NCBI RefSeq assembly: GCF_021044685.1
Contig: NZ_CP088014.1
Coordinates: 5,380,001 to 5,444,000, forward strand
Length of the DNA stretch: 64,000 nt
From: Bradyrhizobium daqingense
GTDB taxonomy: Bacteria > Pseudomonadota > Alphaproteobacteria > Rhizobiales > Xanthobacteraceae
Direction: 5' to 3'
A model generated the notes under the pieces. The model was not told where the DNA came from, did no database searches, and saw only the letters and a program-made list of their open reading frames with translations. The position numbers were made by a program, and so were the translations under genes. Positions 52,176 through 63,634 of this stretch are shown piece by piece; within the stretch, counting starts at the first letter, position 1; every line of letters starts with the position of its first letter.

Positions 52176-52237
52176 GCTGACCTCAAGAAGAACTTTGCAA
52201 AACGTCGCCTCCGAGAGTGAAGACGAACAGACCAGGT

Positions 52238-52690
52238 TTAGTTGCCGATGTCGCCCTGCCACAGGCGCTCATTGGCGGGGTTGGAACGCCAATTCTTCAT
52301 CATGGTGATGGAGCGGTCGTCGGCAAGGTCGATCCAGGGAATGCCGAACTTGTCGAGGATGTCCTTGGATCCTTCGAAGGTGACGGACTCGCCGATCACC
52401 ACCAGCTTCACCTTGAACAGCCCGAGCGCGCCCGCGCACATCGAGCATGGCGACAACGTCGTGTACATGACCGTGTCGTGGAACGAGATCGCGCCGGCCT
52501 CGCGCAGGCAGCTCATCTCACCATGAAGGATCGGATTGTTCTCCTGCACGCGGTTGTTGTGGCCGCGGGCGATGATCTTGTTGTCGCGCGTCAGCACGGC
52601 GCCGATCGGCAGGCCGCCTTGCGCGATCGAAGCTTCCGCCTCGCGGATCGCCTCCAGCATGAAATCGAAATGAAGGGATTCGATCGCCAC
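52238..52690 (-). CDS. Cytosine deaminase of the fungal Fcy1 type
   Basis: 150 residues from a GTG at 52690, two bases after the stop of the previous gene. Zinc deaminase fold: HGEMSCLREAG supplies His and the catalytic Glu, and TTLSPCSMCAGALG the two cysteines. Unlike the bacterial codA family (amidohydrolase), it resembles yeast Fcy1, with the same lengths, the TTLSPC-MC core, an FE-SKD-I loop where yeast has FKSKGE, and a matching C-terminal W-x-x-x-DIG ending. It should deaminate cytosine to uracil. Embedded between pdhB and pdhC. Confidence 0.8.
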   Translation of the reverse strand: MAIESLHFDFMLEAIREAEASIAQGGLPIGAVLTRDNKIIARGHNNRVQENNPILHGEMSCLREAGAISFHDTVMYTTLSPCSMCAGALGLFKVKLVVIGESVTFEGSKDILDKFGIPWIDLADDRSITMMKNWRSNPANERLWQGDIGN

Positions 52691-52692
52691 AG

Positions 52693-52995
52693 TCAGTGTC
52701 CCTTGCCGCGCGGCGTCGTGGTGCCGGTGTCGGTCGGACGCTCGATCTCGGCCTGGAACATGTCGAGGATGCGGTTCAAGGCGTCCTCCTCGGTATATTC
52801 GCTCTCGCGGGCATAGGCGCGTGCGGCATGGCGGGCGAGATCGACAAGCAGCAGGCCCCACATGTCGGGCTCCTCGAAGGCGCGCTGGAACGCCATCGAC
52901 AGCCCACCGTCCAGCACGAACACGCGCAGGATCTCGACCGCGTCGTCGCGAGTCATGACGTCGGGCGGCAGTGGCTGTTCCTTGGGGCCCGCCAT
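52693..52995 (-). CDS. DUF5076-like small protein
   Basis: 100 residues from MAGPKEQPLPPDVMTRDDAVE (52995). A central segment AVEILRVFVLDGGLSMAFQRAFEEPDMWGLLLVDLARHAARAY is amphipathic helix, then a short acidic and a Thr-rich tail. I believe this is the DUF5076 family, found beside PDH genes in this group, with no known function. Four bases after the pdhB stop, and two before the deaminase start. Confidence 0.65.
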   Translation of the reverse strand: MAGPKEQPLPPDVMTRDDAVEILRVFVLDGGLSMAFQRAFEEPDMWGLLLVDLARHAARAYARESEYTEEDALNRILDMFQAEIERPTDTGTTTPRGKGH

Positions 52996-52999
52996 GGGT

Positions 53000-54388
<1,389 letters not shown>

Positions 54389-54416
54389 ATCTTCTCCAAG
54401 GAAAGCTTGCGCGCGT

Positions 54417-55439
54417 TCAGCGGTAGACGTCGGTCCAGAGCTCGGCGGCATCCGGCTCGGGATCATGCTGGGCGAAATCGGCGGACGCGTTGACGATGTC
54501 GCGCACCTCGGCGTCGATCGCCTTCAAATCCTGCTCGCTGACCTTCGCGGCCAAGAGACGGTTGCGCACCTGCTCGATCGGATCCTGGTCGTGGCGGACC
54601 TTCTCGACCTCCTCGCGTGTGCGATATTTTGCAGGATCGGACATCGAGTGTCCGCGGTAGCGATAGGTCTGCATCTCCAAGATGTAGGGGCCTTTGCCGG
54701 CGCGGCACCAGGCTGCCGCCTCCTCGCCCGCAGCCTTCACGGCGCGGACATCCATGCCGTCGACCTGCTTGCCCGGAATGTTGAACGACGCGCCGCGCTT
54801 GGAGAAATCCTGCTGCGCCGAAGCGCGCGAGACCGAGGTGCCCATGGCGTAGCGGTTGTTCTCGATGACGTAGATCACCGGCAGCTTCCAGAGCTCCGCC
54901 ATGTTGAAGCTCTCATAGACCTGGCCCTGGTTGGCCGCGCCGTCGCCGAAATAGGTGACGCTGACATTGTCGTTGCCGCGATAGTGGTTGGCGAAAGCGA
55001 GACCCGTGCCGAGTGAGACCTGCGCGCCGACGATGCCGTGGCCGCCGTAGAAGTGCTTCTCCTTGCTGAACATGTGCATGGAGCCGCCCTTGCCCTTGGA
55101 ATAGCCGCCGCGGCGGCCCGTGAGCTCGGCCATGACGCCGTTGGCGTCCATGCCGGTGGCGAGCATGTGGCCGTGATCGCGATAGCCGGTGATGACCTGA
55201 TCGCCCTCCTTCAGGGCCATCTGCATGCCGACCACCACGGCCTCCTGGCCGATATAGAGATGGCAGAAGCCTCCGATCGCGCCCATGCCGTAGAGCTGAC
55301 CGGCCTTCTCCTCGAAGCGCCGGATCAGGAGCATGTCGCGCAGCGCCTTGAGCTCCTGCTCCTTCGTGAATTCCGGGGGCGACCCGCCGTCCGTCTTGTC
55401 GTGTGGCGTGCTCGCGGCGGCTTTCTTGGGTGCGGCCAT
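54417..55439 (-). CDS. pdhA: Pyruvate dehydrogenase E1 alpha subunit
   Basis: 340 residues. GHGIVGAQVSLGTGLAFA and GDGAANQGQVYESFNMAELW form the thiamine-diphosphate and magnesium site (GDG..N), YRYRGHSMSDPAKYRTREE the family loop. The N-terminus is a short disordered Lys/Ala stretch. First gene of the pdhA-pdhB-DUF5076-deaminase-pdhC operon; preceded by a 400-bp region. Confidence 0.96.
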   Translation of the reverse strand: MAAPKKAAASTPHDKTDGGSPPEFTKEQELKALRDMLLIRRFEEKAGQLYGMGAIGGFCHLYIGQEAVVVGMQMALKEGDQVITGYRDHGHMLATGMDANGVMAELTGRRGGYSKGKGGSMHMFSKEKHFYGGHGIVGAQVSLGTGLAFANHYRGNDNVSVTYFGDGAANQGQVYESFNMAELWKLPVIYVIENNRYAMGTSVSRASAQQDFSKRGASFNIPGKQVDGMDVRAVKAAGEEAAAWCRAGKGPYILEMQTYRYRGHSMSDPAKYRTREEVEKVRHDQDPIEQVRNRLLAAKVSEQDLKAIDAEVRDIVNASADFAQHDPEPDAAELWTDVYR

Positions 55440-55841
55440 AGGAATTCCGGGTCAGAGAAAACTTTCGCCCTCTCTAACCCAACTCAAACACCCTTGGAAA
55501 GCACCGCGGCGACATGGCACGACTTTCATTATGCCGCACTGCAACGTGGTCGAAATATTGCAAAATGTTTGGCGCCGATCGGGCAACAAATCGATGGCCG
55601 GCGGGCGGACGCGCAGATTCGTGAACGCGTCAAGCAGCCAGCATCATCCTGCCGATCAATTAGTCGTCCACGGGGCACTGCAGCTTCCGCAACGACATGG
55701 CCGGGTCCTGTCCCGGCCATCCACGCCTTCCTCCGCGACACAAAGAACGTGGATGCCCGGGCCTTCGTCTCGCCGAAGCGGCTTCGGCCGCGCAGGCGGA
55801 ACAAGCCCGGGCATGACGAGCTCGTGAGCGCAACGTCCTCA
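55440..55841. other. Intergenic region upstream of pdhA
   Basis: About 400 bp with no supported gene. Nearest to pdhA the sequence is relatively AT-rich (55530-55600, with ATATTGCAAAATG and CATTATGCCG), the likely promoter zone for the pdh operon. Bases 55694-55818 are a palindromic repeat near the 3' end of the aldehyde dehydrogenase gene, listed separately. Confidence 0.6.
55694..55818. repeat. Palindromic intergenic repeat, GACATGGCCGGG type
   Basis: About 125 bp. GACATGGCCGGGTCCTGTCC..GGCCATCCACG at the left and CGTGGATGCCCGG..CCCGGGCATGACG at the right, with an internal insert CGCCGAAGCGGCTTCGGCCG that itself folds. Same family as 15913-15998 and 59209-59294, but longer through the insert. 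Confidence 0.8.
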
Positions 55842-57359
<1,518 letters not shown>

Positions 57360-57475
57360 TGATCACTCCCGATGTTTGCTGTTTGCGCAATTCGTCGCGT
57401 GGTCGCGACTTGCGCAGACGATGATGCGGGAGGTGTTTTCTGTCAGCCCGGGTGGATGCGATGATGGAGCGGACC
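57360..57475 (-). promoter_or_regulatory. Presumed promoter region of the aldehyde dehydrogenase gene
   Basis: The 116 bp between the aldehyde dehydrogenase start and the palindrome at 57476 should contain its promoter. I looked for a sigma-54 site (GG-N10-GC in the right register) on the minus strand and did not find one. I could not pick a convincing -35/-10 pair. Confidence 0.3.
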
Positions 57476-57493
57476 TGTCGCAGTTCTGCGACA
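57476..57493. promoter_or_regulatory. Perfect 18-bp palindrome, candidate AcoR-like operator
   Basis: TGTCGCAG-TT-CTGCGACA: two 8-bp arms that are exact reverse complements with a 2-bp spacer. It lies about 117 bp upstream of the aldehyde dehydrogenase start, and just downstream of the regulator gene, in the position expected for an upstream activating site bound by a Fis-type helix-turn-helix dimer. TGTCGC..GCGACA arms resemble sites reported for AcoR-family regulators (recalled, not verified). Confidence 0.6.
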
Positions 57494-57549
57494 GTCGTAC
57501 TTGCCCGCAACGGGCGACGGGCAATTGGGGTGCCAGGCGTCTTCCACAT

Positions 57550-57635
57550 CGTCATTGCGAGCGCAGCGAAGCAATCCAGAGTCCCTCCGCGGAAAGATTC
57601 TGGATTGCTTCGTCGCTTCGCTCCTCGCAATGACG
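57550..57635. repeat. Palindromic intergenic repeat, CGTCATTGCGAG type
   Basis: About 86 bp after the 3' end of the regulator gene. Arms CGTCATTGCGAGCGCAGCGAAGC..AATCCAGA and TCTGGATTGCTTCG..CTCGCAATGACG. Same subtype as 32221-32313 and 50709-50790. Confidence 0.85.
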
Positions 57636-57655
57636 GTTGAGGAAACAGCGCCAGC

Positions 57656-58615
57656 TCAGTGCTTGATCCCGAACCGCTTCAGCTTCCGGTGCAGTGTGGC
57701 GCGGCTGACGCCGAGGGCCTTGGCGGCCGCCGACACGTTGCCGCCGGCGCGGAGCAGCGCCCGCTGCAGCACCGCGCGTTGGCCGCCGGCGAGATGGTCA
57801 TGCGCGGGTTCGCCGCCGAGCAGATCAGCCGCGGGCACCGGCTGCAACGCCTTGCCGGGTGCGATCCCGAGTCCGATCCGGGCCGAGCGGGTCGCGCCGA
57901 CCACGAGATCGTCCGCGTCAACGGCGAGCAGGCCGCCGCAACCTCCGTCCGGGGCCTGCGTCAGGACGATGCGGGCATGGGCGAAGGCCCTGCGAAACAG
58001 GTCGGCCTCGATACGCTTGGCCGCCTCGCCCGCCGCCAGCGCGATCAGGCTGGAGAACGCGTCGGTGCGGTCGGCGCGGCAGGAGGATACATCGAGTACG
58101 CCTGCGAGCGTCGCCTCATGGTCGTAGATCGGAACGGCGGTGCAGCTCAAAAGCGTGTTGCGGGTGAAGAAGTGCTGGTCACGATCGATCGTCAGCGGGC
58201 GCTGCTCGACCAGACAGGTGCCGATGCCGTTGGTGCCTTCGTGCTCCTCGCTCCAGAGCGCGCCGGTCCACAGGCCCCAGGATTGAAACGTCGCATCGTC
58301 CGCCGGCGTGCCGCGACGATCGACCGGCACTCCCTCGCCGTCCGCGAGCAGAACGCAGCAGCCGCTCGCGCCGACGGCCTGATAGAGCCGGTCCATCGCA
58401 CCTTGCGCGGCCGCCAGCAGCGGCGCGATGCGCTCCCGCGCCTGGCGCAGCTCGGCTTCGGTCAGCCGTATCGGCGAGGTGCGGCCTCCGGGATCGAGAT
58501 GATGCAATCGGGACGAGCGACGCCACGAAGCCACGAGCGCGGACCGGGCGGCCTGGCCGGACGCGATGGCGGCCTCGACGCGGGCCGCGTGATGCGGGGG
58601 CATTGACCCATTCAT
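57656..58615 (-). CDS. AcoR-like transcriptional regulator lacking the AAA+ domain
   Basis: 319 residues from ATG 58615 (GGAGG 8 bases upstream; a GTG one codon earlier is possible). The N-terminus SWRRSSRLHHLDPGG and LYQAVGASGCCVLLADGEGV, WTGALWSEEHEGTNGIGTCL match the GAF sensor of AcoR (acetoin regulator). The C-terminus GGNVSAAAKALGVSRATLHRKLKRFGI is a Fis-type helix-turn-helix. The central AAA+ domain with GAFTGA and Walker motifs that is normal in AcoR is absent: only ~70 residues connect sensor and DNA-binding part. It is thus unlikely to activate sigma-54 directly. Same strand as, and upstream of, the aldehyde dehydrogenase gene. Confidence 0.85.
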   Translation of the reverse strand: MNGSMPPHHAARVEAAIASGQAARSALVASWRRSSRLHHLDPGGRTSPIRLTEAELRQARERIAPLLAAAQGAMDRLYQAVGASGCCVLLADGEGVPVDRRGTPADDATFQSWGLWTGALWSEEHEGTNGIGTCLVEQRPLTIDRDQHFFTRNTLLSCTAVPIYDHEATLAGVLDVSSCRADRTDAFSSLIALAAGEAAKRIEADLFRRAFAHARIVLTQAPDGGCGGLLAVDADDLVVGATRSARIGLGIAPGKALQPVPAADLLGGEPAHDHLAGGQRAVLQRALLRAGGNVSAAAKALGVSRATLHRKLKRFGIKH

Positions 58616-58829
58616 CACTGTTTCCTCCGGAAGGCAGTCTAAGCCATGCCGCCATGGCCCGGTTGATCTGCGTCAATCCGGGCGACAGCGTCTGAAGCCA
58701 TGAGCCCCTGCGGTGGCGCCGTCAAGGCAACCGGCAGCCTCTTGGCTTACGACTTTCGGTACGGTGCGGGGCGCGGCCGGCAGCAATCCGCAGCCACTTT
58801 CGATCGCGGTTTCGAATGCAGCGAAAACG

Positions 58830-59147
58830 TTATTTCGCCGGGATCATCCGAACGAGATCATGCGGATTGACATAGTCCAGCTGATAGCGCGCCCGCTCGT
58901 CCAGCATGTCCGGATCGATCCGCGACGTGCGCAGCAACGAGACGCGCTGTTCGCTCCTGGCGCGCTCGCGCTTGAGCTGTGCCAGCTCGCTGGTCAGCGC
59001 GATGATCTCCTGATCCAGCTCCTGGCGGGCATTGAGCCCGTATTTGCCGGTGTAGGCGTTGACGCCGAAATAGCCGACGATGGCCGCGGCCATGGCATAG
59101 AGGGCAAGGCCGGTCAGGATCGATTTCAGGCGCGCGCGGGAGACCAT
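58830..59147 (-). CDS. ftsB: FtsB/DivIC-family septum formation initiator
   Basis: 105 residues. One membrane helix near the N-terminus (ILTGLALYAMAAAIVGYFGV), then a coiled coil (RQELDQEIIALTSELAQLKRERARSEQRVSLL) and a C-terminal motif ARYQLDYVNPHDLVRMIP that is the DivIC signature (E/R-x-L-G/D-x-x-x-x-x-E/D). Bridges early and late divisome proteins. In many alphaproteobacteria ftsB sits between eno and pdhA, which fits here, though other genes have entered. Confidence 0.88.
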   Translation of the reverse strand: MVSRARLKSILTGLALYAMAAAIVGYFGVNAYTGKYGLNARQELDQEIIALTSELAQLKRERARSEQRVSLLRTSRIDPDMLDERARYQLDYVNPHDLVRMIPAK

Positions 59148-59208
59148 CCTGGGAAGATGCGGCAGGTTGGTTAAGGGATTACTAATTACCCCTGACCGGA
59201 TCTCTCCT

Positions 59209-59294
59209 CGTCATGCCCGGGCTCGTCCCGGGCATCCACGTTCTTCGTCGCTGACGCCAAGTCGTGGATGGCCGGGACAAGCCCGGCCATGACG
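59209..59294. repeat. Palindromic intergenic repeat, GTCATGCCCGGG type
   Basis: About 86 bp between FMN reductase and ftsB. CGTCATGCCCGGGCTCGTCCC..GGGCATCCACG and CGTGGATGGCCGGGAC..CCCGGCCATGACG are complementary in full. Same family as 15913-15998. Confidence 0.85.
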
Positions 59295-59324
59295 AATAGT
59301 TGAGCAAGTATCGGCGGAAAAGCC

Positions 59325-59876
59325 TCAGCCGTGATGCTTCGCGACGTGCGCGGCGAAGGCGTCGATATAGGCCTGGAGCACGGGCTTGAGCGACTCCTTG
59401 GTCAGGTTGCCCTCCGCATCGAAGGCGTCGCCAACGGCGTTCAGATAGGTCTCGGGCTGCTGGAGGATCGGACCGGAGATGCCCGGCAGGATCGTCTGCA
59501 GATGCTTGGCCGCGCTGACCCCGCCGAGCGGTCCGGGCGAGTTCGAGATGATCCCAACCGGCTTGCCGAGCAACGAGCTTTTGCCATAGGGCCGTGAGGC
59601 GACGTCGATAGCATTCTTGAGCACACCCGGAATCGAGCGATTGTATTCCGGCGAGACGAAGATGACGCCGTCCGACTTCTGAAGCTTCTCGCGGAAGGCC
59701 AGCCAGTCCGCAGGCGGCGCGCCCTCGAGATCCTGGTTGAAGAACGAGATGCCGGCCGGCGTGATCACCTCGAGCTTGAGTGAGGCCGGCGCGAGCTTGG
59801 CGAGCGCATTCGCGATCTTGAGCGAGAAGCTGTCCTTGCGCAGGCTGCCGGCGATCACGACGATGTTGTAGGCCAT
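59325..59876 (-). CDS. NADPH-dependent FMN reductase / quinone reductase
   Basis: 183 residues from MAYNIVVIAGSLRKDSFS (59876). Flavodoxin-like fold: AGSLRKDSFSLKIANAL binds the FMN phosphate, VSPEYNRSIPGVLKNAIDVAS is the family signature, and SPGPLGGVSAAKHLQTIL follows. Related to ChrR/ArsH/EmoB type reductases; the electron acceptor is not evident. Confidence 0.9.
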   Translation of the reverse strand: MAYNIVVIAGSLRKDSFSLKIANALAKLAPASLKLEVITPAGISFFNQDLEGAPPADWLAFREKLQKSDGVIFVSPEYNRSIPGVLKNAIDVASRPYGKSSLLGKPVGIISNSPGPLGGVSAAKHLQTILPGISGPILQQPETYLNAVGDAFDAEGNLTKESLKPVLQAYIDAFAAHVAKHHG

Positions 59877-59998
59877 GGGGTGTCCTCGGGGGCTGGAGCG
59901 GGAGTGCCGGGGCGGCACTTAAGCGATCCGGAGCGTTGGATGCAAGTGCATGAACCGGATCGATTTGGAAACGCTGTGTTTCGCGAAAGCGGATGTTT

Positions 59999-60032
59999 GC
60001 CTAAAACAATCGGGCCGCCAAACGGCGGCCCG
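59999..60032 (-). terminator. Rho-independent terminator of the metallo-hydrolase gene
   Basis: On the minus strand, CGGGCCGCC-GTTT-GGCGGCCCG (60032-60011) is a perfect 9-bp GC stem with a 4-base loop, followed by ATTGTTTTAGG, a partial T-tract. It lies 27 bp after the stop of the gene ending at 60059. Confidence 0.75.
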
Positions 60033-60058
60033 AACTCCTTCGCATACGTCCAACCAGA

Positions 60059-61057
60059 TCAGATCGTCGGATTCCACGCCGACGGGATCAGGCGATATTT
60101 GGCGCCGTCCTTCACGACATGACCGACCGAGGGGAAGGTGAAGTGGAAGCCGATCACGGTCGCCTTCTCGGCCGCCGCCATGTCGTAGAATTTGTGGCGC
60201 GTGGCCTGCGCCAGCGCGGCGTCGTAGTCGAACATCACATGCCAGTCCGGATTGCGCAGGAAGAATTCCGGGATGTTGGTGACGTCCGACTGGATCAGGA
60301 CCTTGGCATCGCCCGATGCGACCGCGAACGAGGTGTGGCCGGGCGTGTGGCCCGGCGTCGCGATCGAGGTGATGCCGGGTGCGACTTCCTTGCCCGACTC
60401 GAACTTGGTGACCTTGGACTCGAGACCGGCAAAGGTCTTCTTCACGCTGGCGAAATAGTTCTTCATCATCGGATTGGACTCGGCCTTGGCGGCGTTGTCC
60501 TCGCTGGTCCAGAACTCCCAATCCTTGCCCGGCACCATGATCTCCGCGTTCGGGAAGGCGAGCGCGCCGTCGGCGAGACGGATGCCATTGATGTGATCAG
60601 GGTGCAAATGCGACAGCAGCACGACGTCGATGGTCTTGGGATCGACGCCGGCTGCGGCAAGATTTTGCAGGGTGCGGCCGACCGCGCCCTTGCTCGGCTC
60701 GAGGTTGGCGACTCCGTTGCCAGTATCGATCAGCACGAGCTTGGAGCCGGTGTTGATGAGCTGCGGATTGAATGGCACCGTGACCATGCCCTTCGGCATG
60801 TAAGCCGCCTCGCCCGCGGCCAGGGCTTCTTCCTTGGGTATGTTGACGACGAATTTCTCCGGCATCGGAAAGGTGCGCGCGCCGTCGTTGATCGACGTGC
60901 ACTCGTAGCTGCCGACCTTATAGCGGTAGAAGCCCGGCGCCTGCGTTCCGGTCGGTGGCACTGAGGCAATGGCGGCGGTCGGCCGAAGGCCAGTAACGGC
61001 AGCCGCACCGACGGCGGCAGCGCCTGCAAGCAAATGGCGGCGATTCAAATCAGTCAT
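60059..61057 (-). CDS. Tat-exported MBL-fold metallo-hydrolase
   Basis: 332 residues. The N-terminus DLNRRHLLAGAAAVGAAAVTG has the twin-arginine motif (RRHLL), a hydrophobic stretch and no lipobox. VVLLSHLHPDHINGI is the metallo-beta-lactamase HxHxDH zinc motif, and further histidines lie in ATPGHTPGHTSF and in the C-terminal IGFHFTFPSVGHV. Periplasmic lactonase or quorum-quenching enzymes share the fold, but substrate is unassigned. Monocistronic with its own terminator. Confidence 0.88.
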   Translation of the reverse strand: MTDLNRRHLLAGAAAVGAAAVTGLRPTAAIASVPPTGTQAPGFYRYKVGSYECTSINDGARTFPMPEKFVVNIPKEEALAAGEAAYMPKGMVTVPFNPQLINTGSKLVLIDTGNGVANLEPSKGAVGRTLQNLAAAGVDPKTIDVVLLSHLHPDHINGIRLADGALAFPNAEIMVPGKDWEFWTSEDNAAKAESNPMMKNYFASVKKTFAGLESKVTKFESGKEVAPGITSIATPGHTPGHTSFAVASGDAKVLIQSDVTNIPEFFLRNPDWHVMFDYDAALAQATRHKFYDMAAAEKATVIGFHFTFPSVGHVVKDGAKYRLIPSAWNPTI

Positions 61058-61175
61058 GGAGAGGTCCCCTTCTGAGCGCCCTGCGGATTTTCCGCTTCAA
61101 ATGGCGGCGGAATAATCTCCGGCTTCGCTCAGAAGGCAAGACCTTCTTTCGGTGACGTGCCCTCGCACGTCGCCA

Positions 61176-62309
61176 TTATTTATTTGGGTTGATGAGGAAT
61201 TTTTCGCCGGTGGCGCGTTTGGCGTAGACCGCGATGTTGGCGAGATCGAGCGCCTCGGTCAGCGAGACCACCTTGGTGTAGTGACTGGCAAAGGTGGTCT
61301 TGAGCTCGGAGGCGACGCGCTGACGCAGGCGGCCGATCTCGGCCGGCCCGATGTTCTGGAGGAATGGCGTGAGCAGCCAGCCGCCGACACCCCAGCTGAG
61401 GCCGAAAGAGCGGTTCAGCTCGGTCGGCCGATTGTCGAGGCTGCCATAGATGTAGACATGCTTGTACACGTTGGAGCCGTAGCGGCTGTACTCCTTCGCG
61501 GTCCTGTTGGCCGCAATCTCCATGGCCGTCAGGATCTGGCTGGCCAGCTTGCCGCCGCCGATGGCGTCGAAGGCAATCGTGGCGCCGGTCTCGACCAGCG
61601 CATTGGTGAGATCGTCCATGAAGCTCGCGGCGCTGGAATCCACCACGTATTTGGCGCCGATCTTGTGCAGGATGTCGGCCTGCTCCTTGCTCCTGACGAT
61701 GTTGACGAGACCGATCCCGTCCTTGATGCAGATCTTATTGAGCATCTGGCCGAGATTGGAGGCAGCCGCGGTGTGCACGAGCGCCTTGTGGTTCTCCCGT
61801 CGCATCGTCTCGGTCATGCCGAGCGCGGTCAGCGGATTGACGAACCAGGAGGCGCCGTCAGCCGCCGTGGTGCCCTCAGGCAGCTCCATGACGTCGCGGA
61901 CTTTCAGCACGCGATACTGCGTGTACATCGCACCGCCGATCATCGACACGGTCTTGCCCATCAGCGCCTTTGCCGCATCCGACGAGCCCGCCCCGATCAC
62001 CGTGCCGGCGCCCTCATTGCCGACCGGCAGAGACTGGTCGAACCTCGCCCCCATCATCCGCATCGCCGCCTCCGGCATCTGGGCAGTGATGACCGGCATC
62101 TCCTTGGTGCCGGAAGCCTTCGCCGCCGACATGTCGGCAGGCCCGATCAGAAGCCCGAGGTCGGAAGGGTTGATCGGGCTCGCCTCGACGCGAACCACGA
62201 CCTCGTCGTCGGCCGGCTCCGGCGTCGGGACTTCGACGAGAGACAATTCCAGCTCGCCACTCTTCTTCAGCAGCGAACGCAGTTGCAGGCCGGTCTTGCC
62301 GTCGCTCAT
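61176..62309 (-). CDS. MDR-family zinc-binding-type dehydrogenase / quinone oxidoreductase-like
   Basis: 377 residues from MSDGKTGLQLRSL (62309). Medium-chain dehydrogenase fold: GNEGAGTVIGAGSSDAAKALMGK, then a Rossmann loop that reads HTAAASNLGQMLNKICI in place of the usual G-x-G-x-x-G. No catalytic cysteine/histidine zinc site is obvious, so it is more like a quinone-oxidoreductase relative. A C-terminal part (IYGSLDNRPTELNRSFG) is not typical of the well-known members. Convergence and spacing put it directly downstream of eno (41 bp). Confidence 0.8.
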   Translation of the reverse strand: MSDGKTGLQLRSLLKKSGELELSLVEVPTPEPADDEVVVRVEASPINPSDLGLLIGPADMSAAKASGTKEMPVITAQMPEAAMRMMGARFDQSLPVGNEGAGTVIGAGSSDAAKALMGKTVSMIGGAMYTQYRVLKVRDVMELPEGTTAADGASWFVNPLTALGMTETMRRENHKALVHTAAASNLGQMLNKICIKDGIGLVNIVRSKEQADILHKIGAKYVVDSSAASFMDDLTNALVETGATIAFDAIGGGKLASQILTAMEIAANRTAKEYSRYGSNVYKHVYIYGSLDNRPTELNRSFGLSWGVGGWLLTPFLQNIGPAEIGRLRQRVASELKTTFASHYTKVVSLTEALDLANIAVYAKRATGEKFLINPNK

Positions 62310-62350
62310 GTCGGTCCTCCCTGTCCGTCTTTCGCGGTCGAGGCGCCGGC

Positions 62351-63634
62351 TTATGCCAGCGCCTTCAGTGCCGCCTTGCCGCCGTAGAGCGCCTGCTTGC
62401 CGAGTTGCTGCTCGATGCGCAGGAGCTGGTTGTATTTGGCGGTGCGATCGGACCGCGCAAGGGAGCCGGTCTTGATCTGACCGCAATTCGTGGCGACCGC
62501 GAGATCGGCGATGGTGGAATCCTCGGTCTCGCCCGAGCGGTGCGACATCACCGAGGTGTAGCCGGCCTTGTGCGCCATCTCGACGGCGGCGAGCGTCTCG
62601 GTGAGCGTGCCGATCTGGTTGACCTTGATCAGGATCGAGTTGGCCCGGCCGGCCTTGATGCCCTCGGCGAGACGCTTGACGTTGGTGACGAAGAGATCGT
62701 CGCCGACCAGCTGGCACTTCTTGCCGATGAGGTCGGTGAGCTCCTTCCAGCCGTCCATGTCGTCCTCCGACATGCCGTCCTCGATGGTGACGATCGGATA
62801 GCGCGCGACGAGGTCCGCGAGGTACTTGGCCTGCTCGGAGATCGAGCGGTTCTTGCCCTCGCCTTCATAGACATACTTGCCGGCCTTGAAGAACTCGGTC
62901 GAGGCGCAGTCGAGGCCGAGCACGATGTCGGACCCCGCCTTGAAGCCGGCCTTGCCGATCGCGTTCATGACGAAGTCGAGCGCGGCATCCGCCGACGGCA
63001 GGTTCGGGGCGAAGCCGCCCTCGTCACCGACATTGGTGTTGTGGCCGGCCTTCTTGAGCTCGGATTTCAGCGTGTGGAAAACCTCGGCGCCGTAGCGCAG
63101 GCCCTCGGCAAAGGACGACGCACCGACAGGCAGGATCATGAATTCCTGGAAGTCGATCGGGTTGTCGGCATGCACGCCGCCATTGATGATGTTCATCATC
63201 GGCACCGGCAGGAGACGCGCCGAGGTGCCGCCGACGTAGCGGTAGAGCGGCATGTCGAGCGAGTTCGCGGCCGCCTTGGCGCAGGCGAGCGAGACGCCGA
63301 GGATGGCGTTGGCCCCGAGCCGGCTCTTGTTCGCCGTGCCGTCGAGGTCGATCATGATCTGATCGATCTGGGCCTGCTGCTCGACATCGAGACCGCTCAG
63401 GGCCTCGAAAATCTCGCCATTGACGGCGCCGACCGCCTTGGTGACGCCCTTGCCGAGATAACGGGCCTTGTCGCCGTCACGCAGTTCCACCGCCTCATGG
63501 GCCCCGGTCGAGGCGCCCGACGGCACCGCGGCACGGCCGAGCGCACCGTCTTCCAGCACGACATCGACCTCGACGGTGGGGTTACCCCGGCTATCCAGGA
63601 TTTCGCGGCCGATGATGTCGATGATGGCGGTCAT
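62351..63634 (-). CDS. eno: Enolase (phosphopyruvate hydratase)
   Basis: 427 residues from MTAIIDIIGREILDSRG (63634); a longer frame to 63811 is a shadow. Converts 2-phosphoglycerate to phosphoenolpyruvate. GANAILGVSLACAKA, LIKVNQIGTLTETL (active-site lysine) and SHRSGETEDSTIADLAV are the enolase signatures. Divergent from queF. Confidence 0.97.
   Translation of the reverse strand: MTAIIDIIGREILDSRGNPTVEVDVVLEDGALGRAAVPSGASTGAHEAVELRDGDKARYLGKGVTKAVGAVNGEIFEALSGLDVEQQAQIDQIMIDLDGTANKSRLGANAILGVSLACAKAAANSLDMPLYRYVGGTSARLLPVPMMNIINGGVHADNPIDFQEFMILPVGASSFAEGLRYGAEVFHTLKSELKKAGHNTNVGDEGGFAPNLPSADAALDFVMNAIGKAGFKAGSDIVLGLDCASTEFFKAGKYVYEGEGKNRSISEQAKYLADLVARYPIVTIEDGMSEDDMDGWKELTDLIGKKCQLVGDDLFVTNVKRLAEGIKAGRANSILIKVNQIGTLTETLAAVEMAHKAGYTSVMSHRSGETEDSTIADLAVATNCGQIKTGSLARSDRTAKYNQLLRIEQQLGKQALYGGKAALKALA

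Noticed and set aside
57360..57475. Sigma-54 promoter before the aldehyde dehydrogenase gene
   Set aside because: No GG-N10-GC element with the flanking bases was found in the right orientation; the regulator also lacks the sigma-54 ATPase.
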